The notes: generated from the sequence alone by a model not told the origin. Shown: positions 8,673-18,142, counted from the first letter of the stretch. The stretch: 64,000 nucleotides of DNA from Acidobacteriota bacterium (GCA_022711665.1 JAKLEN010000007.1:1-64000); one strand, 5' to 3'. Translations and numbers: made by a program.

Positions 8673-11600
8673 ATGAACAGGAAAAGGGCCGTCCTGGGGC
8701 TGGCCGCCGTCTGTCTGTCGTCCGTTCTCTTCGCCGCCGGGACGAAGCCGGCCCTCGAGCCCTATTCTTATAAAGAAGACTTCGAATCCAACGAGCTCAA
8801 CGCCTGGGCTCCCTATCCTCTCAGCCAGGACACAGCTTTCGACCCGAACTTCCACCCCGGCCGCCTGGTGGCCGGGGATCCCAACATCTCGCTCATCCAG
8901 CGTGTGACGCCCCATTCCCCGTTCGAAGCCTACGCCGGCGCCCAGAAGGTCCTGGACGCCTGGCTCGTGCCGGGTTCCAGAGTGGGTTTCCGCTACTACC
9001 TCAAGACCGAGCTCGCGGCCGAGTACCTGAGGGTCCGTCTGGCCGCGGGCGAGGCCGGGGCGGTGGACCTGACGCTTCCGGCTCCCCGGACCAACGCCTG
9101 GCAGACCGTCACGGCGACCTACGAAGACATCCTCCGGCAGAACCCCCGCCTCGAGGGGAAGGAGATCAAGGTCAACGCCCTGGCCGTGCTGGTCAAGTTC
9201 CCCCAGGCCGACCCGGACATGCCGATCATTCTCGGCCTGGACGATATCCTGTTCAGCGCGGCCCGCGGGGCTCGTTTCGTCTTCGCCGAGCCGCGGATGC
9301 ACGAGCTCGCGGAATGGCGGCCCCGCATCCCGGACCAGCCCTATCACCGGGGCGATACGCTCCGGCTGAGGGGGCGCTGGCCGTTCCGGGCCGATCGTGT
9401 CGAGATCAGGATCGAGGATTTTCCGGCCAGGAAAAAGGTCTTCTATGACGGCCGGATGGCCCCGCAGGCGGGGGAATGGCAGGCGCGGATCGGCCTGGCC
9501 TGGCCGGAGGGCCTCTATATCGGCCGGCTGACGGCGCGTTCGGGACGGGAGACGCTGGCCGAGACGGAATTCACCGTCCATGTCGCGCTGCCCGCCTCCC
9601 GGCTCGTCCACCCGCGCCTGTGGTGGACGCCGGCGACGGTCGCGGCCCTGCGGGCCCGCCTGGCCGAAAGCCGGTTCGACGGCGTCCGGCAGGAGATCGC
9701 CCGGGATCTGGCCCGGAGCCGGGAGAAGCTTCCTCCCGAAAAGATCGTCTTCGACATCGACCGCTTCCCCCGGAACGAGGCCCTCATCGGCAACCTGCCC
9801 AGGTCCATCAGCGCCTGGGGAGGGCGGATCGACGACTGGTCGACCGCCCTGCGCTCGAGCTCCCTGTCCTACGCCCTGCTCGGCGACCCGGCGGCGGGCG
9901 CCTACGGCAAGGCCGTCCTGCTGAAGCTCTGCGCCTTCCCCTTCTGGCTCCACCCCTGGTTCGAGAACCGGGGGCAGCATACCTACTACCCGGTCGGCGA
10001 GCTGGCCATTGACGTGGCCCTGGCCTACGATCTCCTGCACGGCCTGATGAGCGAGGCGGAGCGCCAGTCCTGCCGCGAGGCCCTCTTCCGGAACCATATA
10101 GAGGGAACCCACCGGAGCTACGTCGAGGACAACCTGGTCACGAACGACACGTCGAACTGGGTGGCCCATGTCTGCTGCGGTTCGCTGCTGGCCCAGGCGG
10201 CCGTCTTCGGCGACGGCCCCGAGGCCGGGGTCCGGGAGCCTTACTTCACCGGCGCCGTCCTCAAGCTGGAGGATTTTATCCGCCGCTCGGCCGGCCGGGA
10301 CGGCGGCTACGGCGAGAGCTTCGCCTACTGCGGCTTCACCATGCTGTCCCTGTCCAGCGCCCTGCCGGCCCTCGAGTCCGTCTTCGGCCTCGACCTGGCC
10401 GGGCCCCTGGCGCTCAATCACCTGGACATGATCTGGGCCGGCCTCATCAAGGATCGGCTCTTTTTCCAGTTCGGCGACTCGACCGGCGCGCTGACGCCGT
10501 TGACGAGCTGGGCCTGGTTCCTGCCCAAGGCCCGCGATCCGCAACTGACCTGGCTCTATCGCTTCCTCAAGAAGGGCGAGACGTTCTCCGACGTCCTCTA
10601 TCCGACGGAGGCGGGGCCGGCCAGGGACCCCTTCGACCAGGCCCCGGTCCGCCTCTTCCGCGACCTGGGCACGGCCGTCTTCAAGAGCGGCTGGGAAAAG
10701 GACGACTTCGTCTTCGTCCTGCGGACGGGCGCCTTCTACAACCACCAGCACCTGGACCAGGGGACCTTCTGGCTGGCCGACCGCGGCTCGCTCTTCATCG
10801 AGGAGCGCCAGGGCAGCTCGTACTACGACGACCCGTTCTACCCGTCGCACTACATCCAGCCGGTCGCCCATTCGACCATCCTCATCGACCGCAACCCGCA
10901 GAGCCAGAGGGCCGGCGACCCCCTGGGCTTCGCCCCGGGCTTCGAGGACCGGGCCGCCGTCGGCCATTTCCTGGACGGCACGGACGCGGCCTTCGTCAGC
11001 GGCGACATCGGCCGCCTCTACTGGGGCAAGGTCAGGGAGCTGCGCCGGAACGTCCTCTACCTCAAGCCGCGGACGGTCCTGATGATCGATACCGTCGTTC
11101 CGGCCGAAAAGGACGTCGACGTCACGCTCCTCTTCCAGACCGCCCGGTTCGGCGATATCCGGCCGGACGCGGCCCTGTCCCGGATCATCCGGGACGGCCG
11201 CGCCCTCGGCATCGCCCACCTCGCGCCGGCGGCCGTGGAGGTTGCCGCCGAGAGGACGCCGATCTACATCAAGACGCTGAACGCCGAGAACCCCCTGACG
11301 GAACAAGGCCTGCTGTCGGTGACCGCCAGGACCAAGGGGCGCCCCCTGGTCCTGGCCAATCTCCTGGAGGTCGGGGAGCCGGACGGCCGGACCTCCCCGG
11401 GCCGGACGGGCCAGGGCTGCGTCGCGGGCGCGGCCGGAGGCCGCGAGTTCGCCTTCAGCACGGAGCCCGGCCGGCCGTTCGAGGCGGGCGGCTTCACCAC
11501 GGACGCGCTGGCGCTGACGTGGGGAGGGGATCTGGTCTTCGCCGCCATGGCCCGGACGCTCGACCGCGGCGGGGAGAGGCTTCTGGCCTCGACGGAGCCC

Positions 11601-11792
11601 GTGACCTGCGAGCTCGGCCCGCGCCGGATGAAGTACTGCCTGGCCGCTCCGGCGGTCGTGACCCTGCGGGCGGCCTCCCGTCCGGCCGCCGTCCTGGTCA
11701 ACGGCCGGAGCCGTCGCGGCTGGGCTTACGACCCTGCCGCCGGGAGCCTGACCCTGGCCCTGGAGGCGGGAGAAGGAACGGTCACTTATTGA
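8673..11792 (+). CDS. Secreted heparinase II/III-like polysaccharide lyase
   Basis: A 1039-residue exported protein with a signal peptide (residues 1-22, ending around LFAAG). Residues about 30-200 look like a beta-sandwich carbohydrate-binding region, and about 310-650 form the alpha/alpha toroid. The heparinase II/III beta-sandwich follows from about residue 665, with the typical histidines in FYNHQHLDQGTFWLADRG and in PVAHSTILIDR. The family cleaves uronic-acid-containing glycans by beta-elimination, giving unsaturated uronates that enter the KDG pathway. It starts 12 bases after the RraA gene. It is longer than single-domain family members because of the N-terminal module. Uronan type (heparin-like, alginate-like or other) is not decidable by eye. 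Confidence 0.85.
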   Translation: MNRKRAVLGLAAVCLSSVLFAAGTKPALEPYSYKEDFESNELNAWAPYPLSQDTAFDPNFHPGRLVAGDPNISLIQRVTPHSPFEAYAGAQKVLDAWLVPGSRVGFRYYLKTELAAEYLRVRLAAGEAGAVDLTLPAPRTNAWQTVTATYEDILRQNPRLEGKEIKVNALAVLVKFPQADPDMPIILGLDDILFSAARGARFVFAEPRMHELAEWRPRIPDQPYHRGDTLRLRGRWPFRADRVEIRIEDFPARKKVFYDGRMAPQAGEWQARIGLAWPEGLYIGRLTARSGRETLAETEFTVHVALPASRLVHPRLWWTPATVAALRARLAESRFDGVRQEIARDLARSREKLPPEKIVFDIDRFPRNEALIGNLPRSISAWGGRIDDWSTALRSSSLSYALLGDPAAGAYGKAVLLKLCAFPFWLHPWFENRGQHTYYPVGELAIDVALAYDLLHGLMSEAERQSCREALFRNHIEGTHRSYVEDNLVTNDTSNWVAHVCCGSLLAQAAVFGDGPEAGVREPYFTGAVLKLEDFIRRSAGRDGGYGESFAYCGFTMLSLSSALPALESVFGLDLAGPLALNHLDMIWAGLIKDRLFFQFGDSTGALTPLTSWAWFLPKARDPQLTWLYRFLKKGETFSDVLYPTEAGPARDPFDQAPVRLFRDLGTAVFKSGWEKDDFVFVLRTGAFYNHQHLDQGTFWLADRGSLFIEERQGSSYYDDPFYPSHYIQPVAHSTILIDRNPQSQRAGDPLGFAPGFEDRAAVGHFLDGTDAAFVSGDIGRLYWGKVRELRRNVLYLKPRTVLMIDTVVPAEKDVDVTLLFQTARFGDIRPDAALSRIIRDGRALGIAHLAPAAVEVAAERTPIYIKTLNAENPLTEQGLLSVTARTKGRPLVLANLLEVGEPDGRTSPGRTGQGCVAGAAGGREFAFSTEPGRPFEAGGFTTDALALTWGGDLVFAAMARTLDRGGERLLASTEPVTCELGPRRMKYCLAAPAVVTLRAASRPAAVLVNGRSRRGWAYDPAAGSLTLALEAGEGTVTY

Positions 11793-11833
11793 GAGGAGAG
11801 GAGCCCCGGAGCCCTGGCCCGGGGGGAGGGGAC

Positions 11834-12592
11834 ATGGACAGGTTGGAGTATTTCGACTGCAACTGCTCGGTCGGGCGGGTCGGGCGCCCGCTGCTCCTGG
11901 ACATCCCCGATGCCGCCGGGTTGAAGGGCGAAATGGCCGCCGCCGGCGTCGGCCGGGCCCTGGTCTATCACACGGTGGCCCGCTACGGCGATCCGGTCCT
12001 GGGCAACGCCCTGCTGATGAAGGAGATCGCCGGCCATCCCGGTCTTGACCCCGTCTGGGTCATCCTGCCGCCGCAGACCGGGGAGATGCCCGCGCCGGAT
12101 AAGCTCGTCGAGGACCTGCGCCGCGGCGGCGTCAAGGCCGCGCGGATGTACCCCGGACGGAGCCGCCACGGCTTTTCCCTGGCCGATTGGTGCGCCGGCG
12201 GGGTCCTGGAGGCGCTCGGCGCCGCCGGCATCCCGCTGATGCTGGAGACCGAGAGCGTGACCTGGGACGAGGTCTTTGCCGTCCTCGACCGCCACCGGGG
12301 GCTGCCGGTCATCATGACGGAATGCAGCTACCGGCACGACCGCTTCCTCTACCCCCTGCTCGGCAGGTTCGAGACCCTTCACGTCGAGATGTCCCGTTTC
12401 CTCGGGGCCGGCGTCATCGAGGACCTGGTCGGCCGCTTCGGGTCCCGGCCGCTCCTCTTCGGGACCAACATGCCCGTCTATACCGGGACGGCGGCCGTGT
12501 CCATGCTGACCTACGCCGACATCGACCGGCGCGACAAGGAGGCCATCGCCGGGGGGAACCTGCGGCGGCTCCTCGGGGAGGCGGGATCATGA
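11834..12592 (+). CDS. Amidohydrolase-fold protein lacking the usual metal ligands
   Basis: A 252-residue TIM-barrel protein that follows the amidohydrolase_2 (PF04909) layout. Strand 1 reads YFDCNCSVG where active relatives have a His-x-His pair, and the late strand reads LLFGTNMPV where relatives, including the next gene, have GTDNP with a catalytic Asp. Strong GGGGAGG lies 3 bases before the ATG. Its stop overlaps the start of the next amidohydrolase gene as ATGA, so the two are translated together. The missing ligands suggest a non-catalytic partner subunit or a different chemistry; this is inference. No signal peptide is seen, so it is cytoplasmic. Confidence 0.78.
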   Translation: MDRLEYFDCNCSVGRVGRPLLLDIPDAAGLKGEMAAAGVGRALVYHTVARYGDPVLGNALLMKEIAGHPGLDPVWVILPPQTGEMPAPDKLVEDLRRGGVKAARMYPGRSRHGFSLADWCAGGVLEALGAAGIPLMLETESVTWDEVFAVLDRHRGLPVIMTECSYRHDRFLYPLLGRFETLHVEMSRFLGAGVIEDLVGRFGSRPLLFGTNMPVYTGTAAVSMLTYADIDRRDKEAIAGGNLRRLLGEAGS

Positions 12593-13386
12593 ACCCCTTC
12601 GAAGACGCGATCCACGCCGGCCTGCCCCTGGAGGGCGTCGAGATCATCGACATGCACGCCCACCTGGGCCCCTATTACAACATGCATATCCCGGCGAGCG
12701 GCGCCGGCGACATGGTCAGGGTCATGGACCGCTGCGGCATCCGCCGGACGGTCGTCTCGGCCAACGTCGGCTGGGACACGGATATCGTCCTGGGGAACGA
12801 CATGATGCTCCAGGCGGCCGCCGCCCACCCCGGCCGGCTCTACGGCGCCTGCATGGTCAACGGCAACCATCCCGAGCTGTCCCGCGACGAGCTCGAGCGC
12901 TGCTTCGCCCGGCCCGAGGTCCTGATCGTCAAGATCCACCCCTGGGGCACCGGATGCCGGCTGGACGACCGCCGCATGAAGGGCATCTACGAGTTCGCCT
13001 CGAAGCGCGGCCTCTTCGTCCTCGTCCACACCTGGTACGACGGCGATCCCTTCGGTTCCCAGGACCTCTTCGCCGCGACGGCCCGGGACTATCCGCAGGC
13101 CCGTTGGATCATGGGACATTCCGGCGGTCCCTGCGGCAGCCGCCGGGCCGTCGAGCTGGCCGCGGCCGTGCCGAACATCTTCCTCGACACCACCCTGTCC
13201 ATGTGCCCGGCCCGGCAGATCGAGTTCTTCGTCAAAGAGGTCGGGCCGGAGAGGATACTGTTCGGGACGGACAACCCGTTCATCGATCCTCGCCCGCAGA
13301 TCGGCCGCGTCGGCCTGGCCGATATCCCGCTCGCGGCCAAGATCGACATATTCGGGGCCAACGCCCGGAGGCACCTGGCCTTTTGA
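12589..13386 (+). CDS. Amidohydrolase family 2 (metal-dependent TIM-barrel hydrolase or decarboxylase)
   Basis: A 265-residue cytoplasmic protein with intact amidohydrolase_2 marks: IIDMHAHLG (His-x-His) near residue 20, VKIHPWG near residue 112, LVHTWYDG with a metal His, IMGHSGG near residue 170, and ILFGTDNPF with the catalytic Asp near residue 225. The family includes amidases, lactonases and decarboxylases such as ACMSD. The start codon overlaps the previous stop (ATGA) and is preceded by GGGGAGG. It pairs with the ligand-poor paralogue just upstream; a lactonase or decarboxylase acting on sugar acids would fit the operon, but this is inference. Confidence 0.85.
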   Translation: MNPFEDAIHAGLPLEGVEIIDMHAHLGPYYNMHIPASGAGDMVRVMDRCGIRRTVVSANVGWDTDIVLGNDMMLQAAAAHPGRLYGACMVNGNHPELSRDELERCFARPEVLIVKIHPWGTGCRLDDRRMKGIYEFASKRGLFVLVHTWYDGDPFGSQDLFAATARDYPQARWIMGHSGGPCGSRRAVELAAAVPNIFLDTTLSMCPARQIEFFVKEVGPERILFGTDNPFIDPRPQIGRVGLADIPLAAKIDIFGANARRHLAF

Positions 13387-13448
13387 GGCGCGACGATCCC
13401 GCCGAGGCGCGGAGAACGGCTCCAATTCAATAAAGGAAGGCGATTCCA

Positions 13449-14792
13449 ATGAACAACAAAGCATCCTCCCTGATCGCGGCCCTCCTGGTCCTGGCCCCCG
13501 CCGCTCTGGCCCAGGACGGCTGGTACACCGAGGGCGACTTCGCCCCGGCCACCAGGGTCAGGATCACCCTGACCAACTCGCTCGACATCCCCCGGACCAA
13601 CTGCCCGGTCATCATCCCGCGCCGGCTCATGCCGGTCGTCAGCACCGTCGAGGCCGACGTCACGGTGGTGGACCCGGCCCTGCCGCCCCAGCCGGACCCC
13701 AGCCCGGAGATGGCCAAGGCCATCGGCAGCGGGGTGACCTTCAAGGAAACCAACGGCCACCTGGTCCCCTACCAGCTCGACGATCTCGACAAGGACGGCA
13801 TCTGGGACGAGCTGTTCTTCACCAGCGACTTCAAGCCGCGCGAGACCAAGACGTTCTTCGTCTACATCGGGGTGAACGAGCGCGGCCAGTTCGAGCACTT
13901 CACCCACGCCGAGGTCGGCAGCTACGGCAAGCACATCGTGCCCTGGTGGGAATCGGAGTACATCGGCTGGAAGCTCTGGTACTTCAGCGACGTGGACCTC
14001 TACGGCAAGAGCAAGCCCCGGCTGGTGGCCAATCACGAGAACACCTCGAACCTGTCCGGCTACACCGCGGGCTCCGAGTACGGCAACGACATCATGACCG
14101 TTTCCGACACGTTCGGGGCGGGCGGCGTCTGCCTTTTCGAGGATCCCTCCCGCCCCGGCAAGCCCTCCCGGGCCCGCTACAGCCCCGCCCGGGGCAAGGG
14201 GCAGCTCTATGATACCCGCTACGCCTATGACGTGGTGGTGAACGGGCCCCTGCGGAGCGTCATCAAGGTCCGCATCATGAACTGGCGTTCGGGGCAGGGG
14301 GTCTACGAGTACGAGCAGGAATACACGGCCTACGCCAAGCAGATCTACTCGACCTGCAAGGTCAAGTTCCCGACGTTCATCCCGGAGAACCCCGGCACTG
14401 TGTTCGGCTGCGCCATGCGCCGGATCATGAGCGAGGACAAGACCTATCAGAAGGGCGGGACCATCATCTCGTTCGGCAAGAACGTCGATATCTTCGACCC
14501 GGACGTCCGGCGGATGTACATGACCAAGATCATCGTCCCCTTCGAAGGCATCGCCCTCGTGGTCAAGGACGCCTACCGGCCGCAGTACATCCGGGTGGAC
14601 GATTCCGGCGGGGCCCACGGCTTCCGCGTCCCGGTCACCCCGGACGGCGCCTTCGAATTCCTGATCGCCGGCGCCTGGAGCGAGGGTGCGGTCAGCAACA
14701 CGCCGGAGAAGTTCCAGCAGGAAGTTTTGAAAGCCGCCCGGGAGTTCAACGCCCCGATCGGCGTTACGGCGGTGGAGCTGGAAAAGAAATAA
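13449..14792 (+). CDS. Secreted DUF4861-like protein
   Basis: A 447-residue protein with a clean signal peptide (residues 1-21, cut after LAPAALA). The middle part, with HIVPWWESEYIGWKLWY and DVDLYGKSKPRLV around residues 158-195, resembles the DUF4861 family found in glycan-utilisation loci next to lyases. Conserved Trp, Tyr and charged residues suggest a carbohydrate active site, but I do not know an established reaction for this family and give none. AAGGAAG lies upstream of the ATG. It is the last gene of the RraA-lyase operon and is followed by a strong hairpin pair. Export together with the heparinase-like lyase suggests work on the same glycan. Confidence 0.72.
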   Translation: MNNKASSLIAALLVLAPAALAQDGWYTEGDFAPATRVRITLTNSLDIPRTNCPVIIPRRLMPVVSTVEADVTVVDPALPPQPDPSPEMAKAIGSGVTFKETNGHLVPYQLDDLDKDGIWDELFFTSDFKPRETKTFFVYIGVNERGQFEHFTHAEVGSYGKHIVPWWESEYIGWKLWYFSDVDLYGKSKPRLVANHENTSNLSGYTAGSEYGNDIMTVSDTFGAGGVCLFEDPSRPGKPSRARYSPARGKGQLYDTRYAYDVVVNGPLRSVIKVRIMNWRSGQGVYEYEQEYTAYAKQIYSTCKVKFPTFIPENPGTVFGCAMRRIMSEDKTYQKGGTIISFGKNVDIFDPDVRRMYMTKIIVPFEGIALVVKDAYRPQYIRVDDSGGAHGFRVPVTPDGAFEFLIAGAWSEGAVSNTPEKFQQEVLKAAREFNAPIGVTAVELEKK

Positions 14793-14851
14793 CGGCGGCG
14801 GGCCCCCGCCGCCGTGAAAGAGCGGGGGAAGACCGTGATCTTCCCCCGCTC
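14792..14851. terminator. Bidirectional terminator between convergent genes
   Basis: Two hairpins lie between the convergent stops. The first has an 11-bp stem, ACGGCGGCGGG with CCCGCCGCCGT (14792-14815). The second has a perfect 13-bp stem, GAGCGGGGGAAGA at 14820-14832 with TCTTCCCCCGCTC at 14839-14851, and a 6-base loop. Reading leftwards the second hairpin is followed by TTTC. Confidence 0.8.
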
Positions 14852-14871
14852 CTTCCGAGCGGATAACGCGG

Positions 14872-16281
14872 CTACTTCAGCCGTTCGAGGAGGGACAGCG
14901 AGGCCTCGATGCAGGCCTGTTCCGCCTTGGGGCTGAAGGGGGAGCCCAGGACCTCGTAATACTCCTCCTTGAACTCCTCGGCCGTGGGCAGGTAGCCCAC
15001 GTCGGACTCGTCGGCCAGGCCGATGACGAAGGTCCGGGGGAACGGCGACCTTTTCTTGACCGCCAACCCGATCTCCGAGAAGACCTCGGCCGGGAAGGTG
15101 ACGAAGGCCGTGTCGCCGATGCGCACGGCCTGCTGTTCGAGCTTCATGACCGCCGGCCGGCTCTTGTCCAGGGCCTTCTTGGCGTTGGCCAGCCGCATCC
15201 CGGCCAGGAACGATTCCACCCGGGCCCGGTCCAGCACCCGCCGGCCTACGGCGTCCTGCCGCTTTTCGAGATCGGCCAGCTTGTTATCCACCGCGGCCAG
15301 CTGCCCTTCCGCCTCTTCGACCGTCAGCGGGGAGTCCAGGTTCAGGGGATAGTCGAAGGTCCCGTTGACGTTCTTCACCGGCCCGACGGGCGTGGTCTGC
15401 ACCCCGGGCAGGGCCTTGAGAACGGCCTCGGACATCTGGCGGCCCTTGAGCTCAGCGTATTCCCAGGTCCGGAGGGGCATGGCGGCGCCGACGGCCGAGA
15501 GCTCGGCCGTGTAGCCGACCTTGATGTCTCCCTGGGCCGACTGGAAATAGGCCACCCAGACGTCGGAGCCCAGCGCCGCCTTGATGTCCCGGATGGCGAA
15601 GTAGGGCCAGTCCTCGGTGAACAGGAGGTTGTGCAGGTCGAGGGTCGAGGGATGGCAGCCGTAGATGAAGGCGACGCCGAGGAGCTTGCCTTTCGCGTCG
15701 GCGACCTTGATGAGCCCGACCTGGGGATCCGGATGCAGGCCGCCCCAGTCCAGCCGGCGGTTGGCCCGGCCGAGCTCCATGACGACGGTCGAATCCAGGC
15801 CGATCTGGCCGGGGACCCTGTTCTTCCAGGCCAGGACCGCGCTCTCGATGGACTTGGCGATGAGCGTCTTGGTGTACGGATCGTCCGGGCCGCTGGCAGC
15901 CGGGCCGGAATGCGTGTGGGTGGCGCTGATCAGGATGTTCCGGCCGGGAATGCCCGTCTGGCTGGCGACGCCTTCGCGGATGGCCTCGATCCAGGGCCGC
16001 TGGACCTCGACCAGGGACAGCGTCATCAGGACGACCGTAGTGCCGTCGGGCCCCTCGACGAGGAGGCTGCGGGCGAAGAGGTCGTCATGAACGCCCTTCG
16101 ACGGTTCCGTTCTCCGGTACCCGGCCATTTCCATCCCGACGGGGGGGGTGATGATCGTCTCGCCGAGGCCCACTTTGGCCGCGGTCTCGGCCCGGCAGGC
16201 CGTCGTCGCGGATAGCGCGATCATGGCGCCGAGGACCAGCGCCAGACCGAGGGAACGAGTTCTTCGAGCTTTCTTGATCAT
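14872..16281 (-). CDS. Secreted neutral/alkaline ceramidase-like hydrolase
   Basis: A 469-residue exported protein with a signal peptide (about residues 1-31). Family marks of the neutral/alkaline non-lysosomal ceramidase N-terminal domain are GLGETIITPPVGMEMAGY at the mature N-terminus, ISATHTHSGP (two zinc His) near residue 120, and YGCHPSTL near residue 208. True ceramidases are about 650-750 residues with a C-terminal Ig-like domain, which is missing here; short bacterial homologues in glycan loci probably hydrolyse other amides or esters. GGAG precedes the ATG. It could be the last gene of the leftward GntR operon (115-base gap) and ends at the bidirectional terminator. Confidence 0.8.
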   Translation of the reverse strand: MIKKARRTRSLGLALVLGAMIALSATTACRAETAAKVGLGETIITPPVGMEMAGYRRTEPSKGVHDDLFARSLLVEGPDGTTVVLMTLSLVEVQRPWIEAIREGVASQTGIPGRNILISATHTHSGPAASGPDDPYTKTLIAKSIESAVLAWKNRVPGQIGLDSTVVMELGRANRRLDWGGLHPDPQVGLIKVADAKGKLLGVAFIYGCHPSTLDLHNLLFTEDWPYFAIRDIKAALGSDVWVAYFQSAQGDIKVGYTAELSAVGAAMPLRTWEYAELKGRQMSEAVLKALPGVQTTPVGPVKNVNGTFDYPLNLDSPLTVEEAEGQLAAVDNKLADLEKRQDAVGRRVLDRARVESFLAGMRLANAKKALDKSRPAVMKLEQQAVRIGDTAFVTFPAEVFSEIGLAVKKRSPFPRTFVIGLADESDVGYLPTAEEFKEEYYEVLGSPFSPKAEQACIEASLSLLERLK

Positions 16282-16312
16282 CCGTTGCTCCTCTCTGAAT
16301 TATGATAATAGG

Positions 16313-16330
16313 GGGGATCCGGGGATCCCC
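16313..16330. repeat. GC-rich 18-bp palindrome
   Basis: GGGGATCC-GG-GGATCCCC lies 31 bases upstream of the ceramidase-like start and downstream of the dehydrogenase gene on the same strand. There is no T run, so it is at best a weak terminator or processing site. Confidence 0.35.
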
Positions 16331-16396
16331 GCGCACGTTCACATCCGGAAAGGACGCCCGGCCGGGCGGGACCGGGGGTGGAACGGGGAGAGCCGC

Positions 16397-17443
16397 TCAG
16401 CCCCGGCCCGGGCCGCCGCCCTCGAGCGGGTAACGCAGGCCCGGCGCGCCGAGGACGTCCCGGTTGATGACGAAGCGGGGCAGGCGGCCCTCGACGAAGG
16501 CCCGGACGTCCGCCATGATCATGCGGCGGATGTCGATCCCGCCCTCCTCGCTGTACCAGGCGACATGGGGGCTGAGGATGACGTTCTTCATCTTGAAGAG
16601 CGCGAGCTTGGGCTTGGGAGGCTCCTCCTCGAAGACGTCGAGGGCCGCGCCGGCGATGACGCCCTCCTTGAGGGCGCGGATGAGATCGGCCGTCCGGATG
16701 ATGGGGCCGCGGGCCGTGTTGACGACGACGGCCGACGGCTTCATCAGGCTGAACTTGGCGAAGTCGAAGAGGCCCCGCGTTTCCGCCGTCACCGGGACAT
16801 GGATGGTGACGATGTCGGATCTCCGCAGGACCTCGTCCAGGGGGGTGTTGGCCACGCCCAGCTCGGCCAGCCTCTCGGGGGGAAGATAGGGATCGCAGAC
16901 GAGGACGGTCATCCCCAGACCCCGGACCTTGCCCAGGACCCTCGCTCCGATATTGCCGCAGCCGACGATGCCCAGGGTCTTGCCCAGGAGGCGGTAGATG
17001 GGGTGGATCCTCTTGGAGCTCCAGAGGCCCGTCCGGATCCAATCCCGGAGGATGACGTCCTGCAGGCGCTTCTTCTTGTAGGCCTCGAACATCAGCATGA
17101 CGGCGTGCTCGGCCACGTCCTCGCTCGAGGCCGTGGCCTCGTTGGCGAAGACGATGCCGTTGCGGCTGCAGGCCGGGACATCGACGTTGTCGTAGCCGAT
17201 GCCGTGCCGGAGGATGAGGCGGGTCCTGGTCAGGCCGGCGACGACGTCGGCCGTGATGCCGGCCATGTTGACCAGGACGATGTCGGCGTCGCCGACCTGG
17301 CGGACGATCTCGGCCGCCGGGGCGTCCTTGAGCTGGTAGTAGGAGAACCGGACGCCGAGCTTCCGGCATTCCTTCTCTTCCCAGGCCAGGTCGCGCTCGA
17401 TATAGTCCGTGACCTTGAAGACGATGGGACCGCTCTCGCTCAT
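16397..17443 (-). CDS. D-isomer specific 2-hydroxyacid dehydrogenase
   Basis: A 348-residue NAD-dependent dehydrogenase close to the CtBP/phosphoglycerate branch. It has the Rossmann motif GIVGCGNIGARVLGKVRGLG near residue 155, the substrate Arg in VNTARGPII, the Glu in DVFEEEPPK and the catalytic His in ILSPHVAWYSEEGG near residue 300. It interconverts 2-hydroxy and 2-keto acids. The ATG lies 6 bases after the stop of the GntR regulator gene, with GAGG inside that gene's end, so the two form an operon. A link between the regulator and a 2-keto/2-hydroxy sugar acid is therefore likely. Exact substrate unknown. Confidence 0.9.
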   Translation of the reverse strand: MSESGPIVFKVTDYIERDLAWEEKECRKLGVRFSYYQLKDAPAAEIVRQVGDADIVLVNMAGITADVVAGLTRTRLILRHGIGYDNVDVPACSRNGIVFANEATASSEDVAEHAVMLMFEAYKKKRLQDVILRDWIRTGLWSSKRIHPIYRLLGKTLGIVGCGNIGARVLGKVRGLGMTVLVCDPYLPPERLAELGVANTPLDEVLRRSDIVTIHVPVTAETRGLFDFAKFSLMKPSAVVVNTARGPIIRTADLIRALKEGVIAGAALDVFEEEPPKPKLALFKMKNVILSPHVAWYSEEGGIDIRRMIMADVRAFVEGRLPRFVINRDVLGAPGLRYPLEGGGPGRG

Positions 17444-17449
17444 GATCCC

Positions 17450-18142
17450 TCAGCCCTTCGCCGCCGGTCCGTGGTCGAACTTGTAATAACGGACGATGAA
17501 CGGTCTCTGGACGGCGTACGACCAGATGGTGTTCTCCAGATAATCGGCCGCATCCTGGAACCGGCCCTGGCCGAGGAACTCCACCAGCTTGCGGTGCTCC
17601 GCCAGCGAGATCTCCTCCCATTCCGGGATGAACTCCATGGGACGGGAGAACTCGTAGAGCCTCTTTTTCATGATCTCGATGACGTCGACCAGGGCCTCGT
17701 TCTGGGCCCGGGTCAGATAGATGTTATGGAACTCGAGGTTCTTCTCGTAGTAGCCGTCGAAGTCCTTGGCCGCGAGGCAGGCGCTCATCTCGTCATCGAG
17801 GATCTCCAGCCGCCGGATGTCGAATTCCTTCAGTCGCGGCCCCGCGGCCAGCATGGCCGACCTCTCCAGGGAGCCGATGACCTGGTAGCACTGCTCGAAA
17901 TCCTTCAACTCGACGGTGTTGACGATGACCCCTTTCCAGGGGATGATCTTGACGAAATTCTCCGTCTCGAGCTTGATGAGGGCTTCCCTGAGCGGCGTCT
18001 TGCTGATGCCGAGGCTCTTGGCCGTCCGGTCCATATTGATCGAACCGCCCGGCTTCAGTTCGCCGCTCCGGATCTGGTCGCGGAGATAATCATAGACCAA
18101 GTTCTTGAGTGACCGATAACCCAAATCGTGATTTTGTAACAT
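17450..18142 (-). CDS. GntR-family regulator, FadR/FCD subfamily
   Basis: A 230-residue repressor-type protein. Residues about 8-72 form the winged helix (SLKNLVYDYLRDQIRSGEL, then SLGISKTPLREALIKLE as recognition helix). The rest is an all-helical FCD ligand domain with histidines in NLEFHNIYL and SLAEHRKL that usually bind a metal and carboxylate effector. I use the ATG at 18142, preceded by GGGG, because the upstream in-frame ATG at 18175 lies inside the promoter. FCD regulators typically sense sugar acids or short carboxylates. It is cotranscribed with a 2-hydroxyacid dehydrogenase and has a partial copy of the repeated operator in its own promoter, which points to autoregulation and to control of the whole locus. 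Confidence 0.9.
   Translation of the reverse strand: MLQNHDLGYRSLKNLVYDYLRDQIRSGELKPGGSINMDRTAKSLGISKTPLREALIKLETENFVKIIPWKGVIVNTVELKDFEQCYQVIGSLERSAMLAAGPRLKEFDIRRLEILDDEMSACLAAKDFDGYYEKNLEFHNIYLTRAQNEALVDVIEIMKKRLYEFSRPMEFIPEWEEISLAEHRKLVEFLGQGRFQDAADYLENTIWSYAVQRPFIVRYYKFDHGPAAKG

Noticed and set aside
7932..11306. A 1124-codon open frame on the minus strand
   Set aside because: It lies opposite the RraA and lyase genes, is full of low-complexity Gly/Arg/Asp runs and matches no fold; long antisense frames are expected at this GC content.
16148..18112. A 654-codon open frame on the plus strand
   Set aside because: Antisense of the dehydrogenase and GntR genes, whose frames carry clear family motifs.
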